Assembly (NCBI GenBank): GCA_902651635.1
Contig: CACRSC010000003.1
Location: 472,361 to 536,360 of the forward strand
DNA: 64,000 bases
DNA from: Mastigamoeba balamuthi
Lineage: Eukaryota > Evosea > Mastigamoebida > Mastigamoebidae
Reading direction: 5' to 3'
Positions 11,525 through 23,656 of the stretch are shown here, piece by piece. Both the position numbers and the translations under genes were made by a program. Each line of letters opens with the position of its first letter. The first letter of the stretch is position 1. The notes beneath the pieces were generated by a model that made no database searches, was not told where the DNA came from, and saw only the letters and a program-made list of their open reading frames with translations.

Positions 11525-12420
11525 ATGCTGCAGCCAGACACGACCCAGGACGAGGAGCTCGCGCGCTCTCTCCAAGCCGAGGAGGTGTTCCCCTTCCCCT
11601 CCCGGCCGCCCCAGCCCTCGCCAGCCGCCTCACCGCGCGCGGTGCCCTCGCCAGATGTCGCGGTCGCTGATCGGCCAGCGCGCGCAGTCGCCCGTCGCCC
11701 AGGCGCCGGTTCCGGCCGCCGTGCCGCCGGTTTCCGGCACGTTCGTGCGGTTCCCCGACGAGGACGTGCAGACGCCCGCGGGCGTGGCCGTCGGCGCCGC
11801 GGTGGCGCCCCCGGACGTGCCGGTGGTCATGTCGCCGGGGCTCGCGGCGTCTGTCGAGACCGTCGAGGTCTCCACCGCCAAGCTCGTGCTCCTCACCAAG
11901 GTCATCTCGGTGGCCTCGCTGGTGCGCCGCAGCCGCCGCCTCCGCTGCCGCTGCCCGCGCGCTGCGGGGGGGCTCGGATCGGGAAATTAATCTCGAAATT
12001 GAAGAAAGCCTCCTCGCTGACCTGACCGCGATGGCGCCGCGTTCGCCAGATCTGGTGGGTGTTCTCGATCGTGTTCCGGGCGTGGTGGTTCGCGGGCAGC
12101 CTCGGAGGGGTCATGTGCCCCATCGGCTGGTGGGGCGCGCACAAGAGGAGCCCTCTGCTGCTGGCAGTCGTACGCCAGCCCCCCCCGAAACCCGACAAAG
12201 ACCCGATGCGATACCCCCTGACTGCGTCCCGCGTGTGCAGTTCATGTGCTATCTGATGGTCTCGGCGCTGCTCGAGGCCGTGTTCCCGTTCGCGTACGGG
12301 GAGATCGAGCCCATCGGCATGCTGGTGGTGCTGCTCTTCCTCATACTCTACTGCGTCTCCACCTACTACGTCTGGAAGCTGCGCCTGCTCGTCGTCACGG
12401 GCCTCCCGCTGCCCCTCTGA
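11525..12420 (+). CDS. Small multi-span membrane protein, four exons
   Basis: The start is ATG at 11525 (MLQPDTTQDEELARSLQAEE). That motif is common at the N-terminus of proteins with UIM-like or ubiquitin-binding segments. Exon 1 ends at a GT (GTGTTCC) and exon 2 follows GCCCTCGCCAG. Exon 2 reads MSRSLIGQRAQSPVA and ends in LVLLTKVISVASLV. Exon 3 gives IWWVFSIVFRAWWFAGSLGG and MCPIGWWGAHKRSPLL. Exon 4, after GTGTGCAG, gives FMCYLMVSALLEAVFPFAYG and GMLVVLLFLILYCVSTYYVW. About four transmembrane helices follow a cytosolic tail of roughly 110 residues. I do not recognise the family. Confidence 0.65.
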
Positions 12421-12627
12421 TGGCCCTCTGCGCCCCTCGCGAGTCCAGAGCCGGTCGAGTAGCAAACAAGCAACTAAGAATACTGTGTGTGTGTGACACG
12501 AGCAGGAACCCCCTGTCAGCTGACAACTTAAAATCCTGGTGGTGATTTTTTGAACACAACAGCAAAAAGATTCGCGCGGGAGAATAGTATCTGCGTTGTT
12601 GAAGTTCACACCCAAAAAGCGTCCGGG

Positions 12628-14176
12628 ATGTTCTCGTTCGGCGCCCCGGCAGCCCCCGCCGCGGCCCCCGCCGCGGCGGCCTCTTCGGCGCCGCCCCCTC
12701 CGCCGCCGCGCCCTCCGCCGGCGGCCTCTTCGGCGCCGCCCCCGCGGCCGCGGCGAACCCGTTCGGGGCCCCGCCGGCCGCGACGCCCGGGCCCTTCGGC
12801 GCCCCCGCTGCCGCCGCCCCCGCCGCCCCCTTCGGCGCCACCGCAGCCCCCAGCATGTTCGGCGCTGCCCCCGCCGCCTCGCCCTTCGGCGTCCCCACGA
12901 CGGCCGCCACGTCACCGTTTGGCGCGAGGCCCGCTGGGCCGGCGGCCCCCGCGGCGGCGGCGCCGATGATGGCCCCCGCAGGTGAGAGCCCCTCTCCCGC
13001 TCTGCTCTCCCCCCCTCCCTCTCGGTCCCCTGTGGCTGACGTGGCGGTGGGTGACGTGGAGGGGTGAGGGGGCAGCAGTCGCCGCTGCAGGCCGTCGAGG
13101 ACCTGTGGCTGAGGGTCAGCCCCGCCATGCCCGGCGCCGCCGCTCCGGCCGCGCCTGCGCCCGGGGCCTTTGGAGCGCCCGCGGCCCCCGCGGCGCCCGC
13201 GGGGCCCCCGCCCAACGTCCGCTGCGAGTTCAAGGTGAGCCCGGGAGGGAGGGAATTCCATGCAGTTTGGGGATTGTGGGCGGGGGCCCCGCGGGAATTG
13301 AATTGGATCCAGTTGATCTGAATTGGATTCGGATTGGCGAGAATTCTGTGACATTCCCGGATTGGGTTCGGATTGAACTGACGCGGGGGACTGCGGCGGG
13401 GAACACAACAGCACGCGTTCTACAGCAGGCTGCAGCACGCGGCGGGGACGCAGTTTGTGCGGCCGCCCGAGTTTGACGAGCGGCTGTGGGCGGTGGCGAT
13501 GCGGGACAACCCGGACGCGGCGCGCCTGGTGCCGCAGCAGGTGGTGGGCCTGGCGAGCCTCAAGGCGCGGGCGACGTCGCAGAAGAGCTTCACCGAGACG
13601 CAGCTCGCGCGGCTCAAGGACCTCGACGTCTTCCTGCGCGAGCTGGGCGAGAAGCACAAGCAGCTCGAGGGGCGCCTGCCCGCGCTGCGCCTCGAGTACG
13701 CCAAGAACGTGCGCAGGCTGCTGGCCGTCGTCGGGAGGCTCGACCGCGTGTGCCTCCGCGGCAGGCCGCTGGGCGCCGACGAGGAGGCGCTCAACCAGAG
13801 GCTCGAGCAGATGTACGCAGCCGTCACGGGGCCCGCGCGCCTCCGCGGCAGGCTCGAGGAGCTCGAGACGGCCGTGCGGACGATCGAGGAGCAGCCCAAG
13901 CAGTCGTTCGAGATCCGCGACCCCGCACAGATTGTCCCTCTGCAGAACGTGCGCCTGCCTCTGCTTTGCTTTGCTTGCTTGCTTGCTTGCTGGGAGGTGG
14001 CTGGCGAGCGTGCGCCCTGGCACTGAGTCCCCCCGCCCTCCCTCTCGTGTCTTGCGCAGTTTATCAAGCACCAGCAGGAGGCGCTCGAGAAGCTCGTGGA
14101 GGCGCTGAAGCGCGACCAGGCCGAGGTGGCGGCACTGCAAGTTTCGTTGTCACCCGACGGGTCCGTGAGGCGCTAG
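12628..14176 (+). CDS. NUP54: Nucleoporin NUP54 homologue
   Basis: The N-terminus is an Ala/Pro-rich FG region (MFSFGAPA, then GGLFGAAP, NPFGAP, SMFGAAP, SPFGVP, SPFGAR). The C-terminal half is the alpha-helical Nup54 domain: HAFYSRLQHA, FVRPPEFDERLWAVAMRDNP, the coiled-coil FLRELGEKHKQLEGRLPALR and ADEEALNQRLEQMYAAV, ending FIKHQQEALEKLVEAL. NUP54 forms the central-channel complex with NUP62 and NUP58. Oddity: the ATG frame and the FG frame differ by one base at about 12660-12690, with no GT-AG intron between them. A second mismatch affects the join into the segment starting AVEDLWLRVS. Either there are sequence indels in GC-rich repeats or the true start is missed. Introns at about 12982-13090, 13234-13410 and 13950-14059 are plausible. 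Confidence 0.8.
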
Positions 14177-14490
14177 TTCTGTCGTTGCACCCTCCTTACT
14201 CACGGCTGCTACACGATTAACAAGCTTACGATTTCTTCGCACGCTTCACCGCAGTGTTTCTCTCCCTTGTTGGCAGGTGGTCTTAGAATCAGACTGAATA
14301 GGAACGTACGACCATAAGTCTTACTTACAAGGGACCTTGACAGTGTGCCAGACAAAAACCTTACGAGGCCCGTATGATAAGGTCTGAATAAGGATAGGCT
14401 CGTTCGCGAGAACCCAAGGCCAGGCCAACACGTGGTACGCCTCCTGACTGTGTCCCCTCGTCGCACTGCGTAGAAAACTGTAGAAAAAGT

Positions 14491-14562
14491 CGGGCCTGCT
14501 GGGGCTCGAACCCAGAATCTTCTGCTTAGGAGGCAGACGCGTTTCCATTGCGCTACAAGCCC
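14491..14562 (-). tRNA. tRNA-Arg(CCT)
   Basis: The 7-bp acceptor stem GGGCTTG/CAGGCCC is complete with one G-T pair. The anticodon arm is TCTGC/GCAGA around the loop CTCCTAA, giving anticodon CCT (Arg). The T arm CTGGG/CCCAG holds TTCGAGC. A TTTTT run follows the 3' end on the minus strand. No intron and no encoded CCA. It sits in the 470-bp gap between NUP54 and the trehalose-synthase-like gene. Confidence 0.93.
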
Positions 14563-14646
14563 TGTCTACAGCACAAGAAGGCAGAAAGGGCAACGTTGTT
14601 GCGTGTGCTTGCTCCATGAATTGATGTTCAGAGTTTGTGTGGTCAG

Positions 14647-15910
14647 CTACTTGGTGTCCATCGTCAGGTCCAACCATGCGTGGCCGTACTTGGGCATGCG
14701 CAGCCTCAGCGGCTTCGACCCTCTCGCCACGCTGGCGATCTTGCGCGACTGGAACAGGTCCGTCACGGCGATGGTCTTTGCCGAGGCCATCAGCTCGCAC
14801 GACCCGAAGAGCGCGTCTGCCGGGATCGTGACGATCGTCTCCTGCCCCGCGAGGTTGTTGACGACCAGCACGGCCTCGGACGTCATGAACCGCACGTAGG
14901 CCAGCACGCTTCTCTCGGCGACGTCGACGAGCTTGAACGAGCCGCGCCCGAAGACGCGGTGGTACCTGCGGATCTTGAGGGCCACCTTGAGCCAGTTGAA
15001 CAGCGAGTGCTTGTTCTGGCGCGCCGCGGCCACGTTGACCTTGTTGTACCCGTACTGCGGCGACGTCAGCGGCTGCAGGTACAGCTTCTCCCGCGGCGCC
15101 GTGGAGAACCCGGCGTTGGGCGTGCTGTCCCACTGCATCGGCGTGCGCACGCCGCTGCGGTCGTCGAGCGTCACGTCGTCGCCCATGGCGATCTCGTCGC
15201 CATAGTACAGGAACGGCGACCCCATGATCGTCAGCAGTATCGAGTGCGCCAGCTGCGGTGTCGTGGCGAGGGGAGGGTGCGGTCAGCGATGCTGGTGCGT
15301 GTGCGTGCATAGATAGGATCTATGCGTTGTGGCAAGCGAGTTGCGTGTATGCGTGCGCGCGCGAAGGGGCCGGAGATGATATACGAGGGTGGTCGAGTGC
15401 TCTCGCGTGCGTGCGTGCGTGTGTATGAGTGCACTGCGGGCGTACGGTGATCTTGGCGAGGTCGTTGCCGAGCAGGGGGGCCAGGCGCCTGCGGATGCCC
15501 AGGTTGAGGCGCATGCGCGGGTCCGGCGCGTAGTGGTTCCACATGAACTGCCTGTCCTCCTCCGTCACCATCTCCAGCGTCAGCTCGTCGTGGTTGCGCT
15601 GCGAGAACGCGGTGAGTCGCGGAGGAGAGACGGCGGGAGGGGGAAGCTCAGCGCACGAGGAAGGTGCCCCACTGGCCGCCGGGGGGCAGGGGAGGGGTCA
15701 TCTCGAGGATGTGCTCGATGGGCTCGCGGGTGCCCTTGGCCAGCGCCATGTAGATGCGCGGCATCAGCGGGAAGTGGAAGTTCATGTCAAACTCGTCGCC
15801 GCCCTGGCCAAAGTACTTGACCACGTCCTGCGGCCACTGGTTCGCCTCGGACAGCAGCATCAGCTCGGGCGCCTCCACGTCCAGCAGCCGCCGCAGCCGC
15901 TTGAAGAACT

Positions 15911-15941
<31 letters not shown>

Positions 15942-17105
15942 CCCCTCGCGCTGCGCGGGCGTCGGGCGTCAGGCGTAACGCCAAGTCGAGATAACGAGAT
16001 GCAGAGGTTGCGGCCAATTCCAAAGTGAATTGGGGTCATCCTGACGCTCATAGCGCCACCCCTCCAGCAAGCCACGATTCACGCAGGTTGGATACCCCCC
16101 ACAATGGTGGAAGTGGGCTCACAGAGGTTGCAAGTGACCCATACGATTGCAGCGGTCACTAACAACATAAAATTGAAGGGATACCCATCCCTCTCCTTCC
16201 CGCTTTGTGGTCCCTCCCCCTGTTCCCCGAGCACAGCAGCTTGATGGGAGAGGGGCGCGGACCTTGAAGAGATAGGGAGGGGCATCCACGCGGACAGCAT
16301 CGACGCCCTGGTTGATCCAGAACCTGATGACGTCGAGAATGGCGGCCTGGACGTCGACGTTGTCGTAGTTGAGGTCGGGCTGGTGGTGGAAGAACCTGTG
16401 GTAGAAGAACGCCCTGCGCTTCTCGTCCCACGACCAGTTGGAGGCCTCGTAGTCGCGGAAGATGACGCGGGCCAGCGCGTACGGGGCGTCCGTGTCGGAC
16501 CAGATGTAGTAGTTCTTGTACGTCGCGTGCTGCGGGTGCTGCGGGTCGCGCGAGGCCAGGAACCACGGGTGGTCGCACGACGTGTGGTTGGGCACCAGCT
16601 CGACCATGATCCGCAGGCGCCTGTCGTGGGCCTCGCGCACGAGGTGCTGGAAGTCCTCGAGCGTGCCGTAGTCGGGGTGTATCGTGTAGTAGTCGCTCAC
16701 GTCGTAGCCGTGGTCGCGCAGCGGCGACTTGGCGATGGGCAGCAGCCAGATGGCCGTCACCCCGAGCTCGCGCAGGTAGTCCAGCTTGCTGCACAGCCCG
16801 CGCAGGTCGCCAGACCCGTCGCCGTTGCTGTCGTAGAACGCCCGCACAAACACCTCGTAGAACACCGCGTCCTTGTACCAGTCGCGCTCCCCGGGTATCG
16901 ACAGCCGCCGCAGCGGGAACTCGGGCACCGCCAGCGCGTCGGCGAAACCGTCCTCGTTCTCCGCCACCCCGTCCTGCTGGCCCGCCGTCGTCCTGGCCTG
17001 CTGTGGCTTCTGCTTCTCGTCAAACGGCACTTCGTCGAGAACCAGGTTGAACGGCGGCGGCGCCTTGAACTCCGCCGAGGACGCCAGTGCGCTCCTCGGC
17101 GTCAT
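14647..17105 (-). CDS. Trehalose synthase-like GH13 enzyme
   Basis: This is a GH13 (alpha-amylase clan) protein closest in pattern to bacterial trehalose synthase (maltose to trehalose). Exon 1 carries [55 protein letters not shown] and [15 protein letters not shown]. The nucleophile Asp lies in [14 protein letters not shown], the acid/base Glu in [19 protein letters not shown] and the third carboxylate in [16 protein letters not shown]. The C-terminal exon has [16 protein letters not shown] and [14 protein letters not shown], then the beta-sandwich domain C, ending at TAG 14647. The catalytic triad is intact. Three to four introns interrupt it, including one of about 300 bp near 15970-16265. 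The reading frame upstream of ATG 17105 overlaps the F-box exon of the gene in front, so this may be the C-terminal half of one larger protein. No maltokinase domain is fused. Confidence 0.85.
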
Positions 17106-19683
17106 CAGCACTCTCCTGCGGTCGCGTCGTCCCCCGCTTGCGTGTCAGAACCCGCGCTGGACTCTGTTGCGCGGAGGGTGGGACGCACGGAGAGAACGAC
17201 GAGGAGGACGAGGACAGCTTCATGCGCAGAGGGCTGGTCATCGGGGTACCGACCGAGTAGCTCGACGACGCAGAGCATGCCCTGAACCACGTCTCGCACA
17301 TGCTGTAGTTCTTGGCCTCCTCGAGCGCCGAGATGACGTCGCGCTCCTTCTCCAAGAACTTGGATGGACCCATGCCCGTGAAGGTGGCCCCGGTATTGGC
17401 ACAGGCACCCGCGTCAGTCGTCCAGCAGGGTAGAAGCGGGGGGGGGGGAAGATGCGGATGTACCAGCTGGTTCTGCATGTTGCGCATGTAGATGATCTTC
17501 CAGCGCGGGAAGTTGATGAAGTGCGTGTTGCAGAGGGCCTCGTCGACGGGGCTCTCCTTAGAGTCGGCGTAGTCGTCCTCCGAGAAGAAGCTGCGCCGGG
17601 CACACAGGTTGCGCCACGGCATCTCCGAGTCGACCAGCTGCTTCCACATGCTGCTGCACCGCGACAGCGCCACAAGGTCCTCCGCCTCCACTGTCTTGAG
17701 AACCATGAAGACCAGCTCGTTGGGCAGCTGCGGCAGCGACATGAGACCGTGGTGCCAAAACGGCTGTCACAGCGGGGGGAGTGATGCGGACCTTGTCGAA
17801 GAGGCCCAGGGGCGTCGGGAGGAACGGCAGCTTGCCCACGAGCTTCGACAGCACTACCGTGTGCGACCAGCCGCAGGCGACCTGCGAGATGGGCAGACCC
17901 GAGAGCAGCTTGACGGGCACCACCTTGTTCAGCCTCTCCACGATCTTCGTCGGCACCGCGCACTGCCCAAACTTGTTGTCGCCAACTGCGTACAGCTCCC
18001 CTGCCTGCAGGGCGGTCCCCGTGGGGGTCGGTAAGTTGGCGTCGTTCAACGGCGGGTCTCGTTGCAGTGACGTGCCTTGGTGAGCAGGACGACGTGCGAG
18101 CAGCCGAAGCTGCCGCCGCAGGCGACCTCGCAGACGCCCTGCGGGCACCCGGGCAGCAGAGTGGGGCGCAGGACGTCCTCCTCGAACGAGGCCAGCTTGC
18201 CCCAGACGCGCACGGCTCCGTCTGAAGTCACGATAGCCGAAACGTTCTCGCCGGCATCGAAAGAGACAACCTCTGTGGCCGACCCGAATCCCTCGACGCG
18301 AGCCGGCGCTGAGCGGTTATCGCGGTCGCCGAGGCCCAGCTCGCCGCTCTTGTTGGCGCCACAGGCGTAGAGGTTGCCCGAGGCGGCCAGGACCAGCGCG
18401 TGGCGGGCACCACAGCGCGCGAGGACCACAGGCTCCTCGATCTTGACGAGCGCGGGCTCTGTCGTGTCCTCGGTGTTGCCGTGGCCCAGCTGCCCGAAGG
18501 TGTTGACCCCCCACGAGTACGCACTGCCATCTGCGCGGGGGGACGGAGCGTGAGCAAGGCGCTTGCTGATCCAACGGTGGCAGGTGGCACCTCGCAGGAC
18601 GGCAAAAGAGAAGCCGAGGCCGCGGTCGACGTGCGCGACGGGGCCCGGGAGGGCGACCTTCTTGACTTCGTTGCTCACGTTCTGGCTCTCGAGCTCCACG
18701 GTGCCCCACTCGAACAGGGTCCCATCCTCGTCCACCGCGTGGCTGCGCAGAAAGAGGTGAGAGCTCGGCCTTGTCTGCGCTGCGCTTCGCCTAAGCGCAC
18801 CTGGCAAAGGCCCCGCAGGTGATCTGCTTGATGTGTCGCTCACGCAGCGAAAACACGGGCTTGGGTGTGATGTCCTGGTTGACGCCTCCGCAGCTGTAGA
18901 CGACGCCGTTGTCGTCGAGCAGCAAAGTGTGGTTGCCGCCACACGCAACTGAGTAGTTCGCAAAATATCAGGAATATCGGGATGATACGAGTTCTAATTA
19001 GATTTCTTAGATATTTCGCAGAATTCTCCACAACGCCCCGGGGAGAGAGAAGTATCGCACCCTGCCTCAGAGGGATGTGCTTGGAGAAGTTGAGCAGGCG
19101 CGGCTTGTGCGTGTGCGTGGTGTCCTTGCTCTGCGAGCCATTGATGCCCAGCTGGCCGTGGCTGCCGCTGCCCCACGCCCAGACGGCGCCACCGATGTGC
19201 GTCGCGGGGTCGTACATGTCCCTCCACGTGTCCTGGAACGACACCCGCTCCCTAGTCTCGCTCGCCTCGGCGAGTCTGTCTGCCCCCGCCTCCCACCTGC
19301 CGGGGCCGAATTGCGAAATTTGCGAAATTACGGGTAAATTCGGGGTCGGGCTGATGATAGTTGCAGGGAATTTGAGGTTCACAAACGGGGGGAAACACCA
19401 CGCGAGTGCACCTGGTTGGCGTGTCACCGTTGGCAGGCACGACTACATATTTGTACAGGAACTCGGACACGGGCTGCGCGGCGTCAAAGGCCAAGGTGCC
19501 GGACCAGCGGTGCCCGCGGGACCAGGTCAGCGTGAACCCCCGCTTGGGATCCCACTCGCCCAGCTCGCGGGTGCTGCCGACCACGCGGACGCCCTCGCCG
19601 GGGCACGTCGTGTACTGGACGCTGAAGGTGGCCGAGGCAAAGCACGGGGGGCTGGTTTCACAGGGTGCTGTGGCTGTGGTCAT
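17020..19683 (-). CDS. CBM20 - RCC1 repeat - F-box protein
   Basis: The start is ATG at 19683. Residues 1-100 form a CBM20 starch/glycogen-binding domain: FSVQYTTCPGEGVRVVGSTR, ELGEWDP, FLYKYVVV, finished after an intron by RWEAGADRLAE. RCC1/beta-propeller blades follow: GGAVWAWGSGSHGQLGINGS, ADGSAYSWGVNTFGQLGHGN, GNLYACGANKSGELGLGD, AVRVWGKLA and GELYAVGDNKFGQCAV. A 28-nt intron (GTCCGC...GTGACAG) leads in frame to an F-box, MSLPQLPNELVFMVLKTVE, ALSRCSSMWKQLV. F-box proteins bind SKP1 in SCF ubiquitin ligases. RCC1 propellers bind partner proteins. A glycogen-targeted SCF adaptor is my inference. The F-box frame runs past the trehalose-synthase ATG before its own stop at 17020, so the two may be one spliced gene. 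Confidence 0.8.
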
Positions 19684-19898
19684 CTGTGGTGGCTCGAGTG
19701 CGCTTGATAGGGGAGAAGAGGAAGGCTCCTCACACGGCGAAGCTAAATAATATTCTGTTGTGTTGGATATTTCGCAGGTCCTGATCCATTCTCTGACGTA
19801 ATTTTCCGTGAATCAGCCTTGATGTCAGAGAAACCCCTAGATTTTTTCCGCATTCCGCAGCCCCAACCGCCAGCCCGAGAAACCGGGCATTCTCCTCC

Positions 19899-22005
<2,107 letters not shown>

Positions 22006-22190
22006 GGCTCCAGCCTTATTTTTGGCAGCAGAAGCTGCACGAAGATCCTCGAATCCCCCCGCAGATGCGCGGGGTCCGCGAACTCCACAAAATGGCAACC
22101 GACGCCCTCAGAGGGGGCAAAGGCGAGTGCGAATGTACCGGCACAGCGTTACGACTGCAAGCCCCCGCAAGTTCCCATCCCCACCGGTCC

Positions 22191-23484
22191 TCAGACGCGC
22201 TGGTTGGTGTACCCGCGGCTCCGGACGCGCTCTGCGACCGACGAGGACCCGATGGCCTCGTGGGCGACGCTCCCGATGAACGCCGCCGGCGCCGCCGACC
22301 CGTGCTCCTGCGTCTCCCTCGCGCGCCTGCGCCGCTCCTCCTCGTCGCGCTCCTCGTCCCTGTCCTCGCGCTGCGCCCGCCTGTGCTTCATGTCCTCGCG
22401 CTTGCCCGCGTCGCGCTGCATGCGCTCGAGCTCCGCCCTGCGCTCCTCGTCGCTCATGCGCACCCGCGACCAGCTCGCCCGCCTCTCGGTCTGCGGGCCC
22501 GCCCGCTCCTCCTCCTCCCTCGCGCGCTCCGCCCCAGGCGACGCCTCGCGCCTGCGCGGCAGCTCCTGCCCCTCGCGCACCTTGAGCCCGTACTTGCGCG
22601 TGTCGTACGAAGGGGCCGCAGGGGCCGCAGGGGCCGCGGGGGCCGCGGGGGCCGCATAGCCGTCGTCGGGGGCGGGGCGCTTGTGGCCGTGGAGGCGCTC
22701 GAGGAGCTCGCGGTCGTCGCGCTCCTGCTTGGGCAGCACCTTGCCGGCGAGCTCGGGGGCGGAGCTGCGCAGGCGCTCGGCCACGCGGCCCGTGGGGTCG
22801 CGGGCCACGAGCTTCTCGATGCGGTGAACGGCCTTCTTCTCGCGGTGCCTGTGCCCGCCCTCGCGCGCCCCGCGGGCCTCGCGCACGAGCTCGTCGAGCT
22901 TGCCCTCGACGATCTGCCGCATGCGCACGGGGTTCTCGACGACGCGCTTGACGGCCGCGTGCTCCTGCCGCTTGATGTCCAGCAGCGGGTCCTCCCGGAT
23001 CTTGGCCAGCGCGTCCAGCTCCGCCCGCACCGCGTCGTTCTCCGACGCCTGCTCCTGAAGCAGCGCCCCGGCGGACCCGGCCGCCGCCTTGAGGTCCCCG
23101 CCCGTCGGCTCCTTGTATTCCTGCACGCAGAGCACAGGAGATTAAAATTAATGACTGCGCCGGGAATCGATCCGGAAGCAAAGGCGGGGAGGGGGGAGTG
23201 CATACCTTGCCCATGAGGTACTCGTCGGCCGAGGGGCGGGCGCTCATGGGGGCCTCGTACATCCAGTCGATGCGCTCGCTCCTGTCGAGGCCGCGCGCGG
23301 CCTCGTGCTGGGCCTTGAGCTGCAGGAGCGACTCCTGCTCGGCCGTCTCGCGCCGCAGCTGCTCGAGCTTCTTCTGCTCGCGCGCGTCGCGCTGCTCGGC
23401 GAGCCACACGCGCTCGACATTGCGCAGGTTCCACGGGTTGAACTGCTTCTTCGAGAGGAAGGTGAGGCCGCCCTTGAAGCTCAT
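22191..23484 (-). CDS. CWC25: Pre-mRNA splicing factor CWC25 homologue
   Basis: The start MSFKGGLTFLSKKQFNPWNL is a hallmark of CWC25, followed by the Cir N-terminal helix (VERVWLAEQRDAREQKKLEQ) and DRSERIDWMYEAPM. After an intron at about 23140-23205 the protein continues EYKEPTGGDLKAAAG, LDALAKIREDPLLDIKRQE and an Arg/Glu-rich C-terminal half ending YTNQRV at 22191. CWC25 acts in the step-one spliceosome. A short Ala-Ala-Pro tandem (GGGGCCGCA units at about 22612-22657) sits in the linker. The region upstream of the start (23485-23656) is shared with the divergent epimerase gene. Confidence 0.9.
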
Positions 23485-23656
23485 CTCTGCTCTGTCTTTG
23501 GGGGGGAGAAGTATCAGCTCCGGAAAATCTGTTCTTCAGGATATGTGCATCTCCCCCCTCTGGAACTTTCCGAAAGATCCTTGGCTTTCAGATTTGCGTA
23601 TCCAGAACCCGTGAGAAGCAACCCCGTCCCCCTGGTTGTCGGTTTTCGGCGACACG

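Noticed and set aside
22610-22660. GGGGCCGCA tandem as a separate repeat element
   Set aside because: It codes an Ala-Ala-Pro linker in CWC25.
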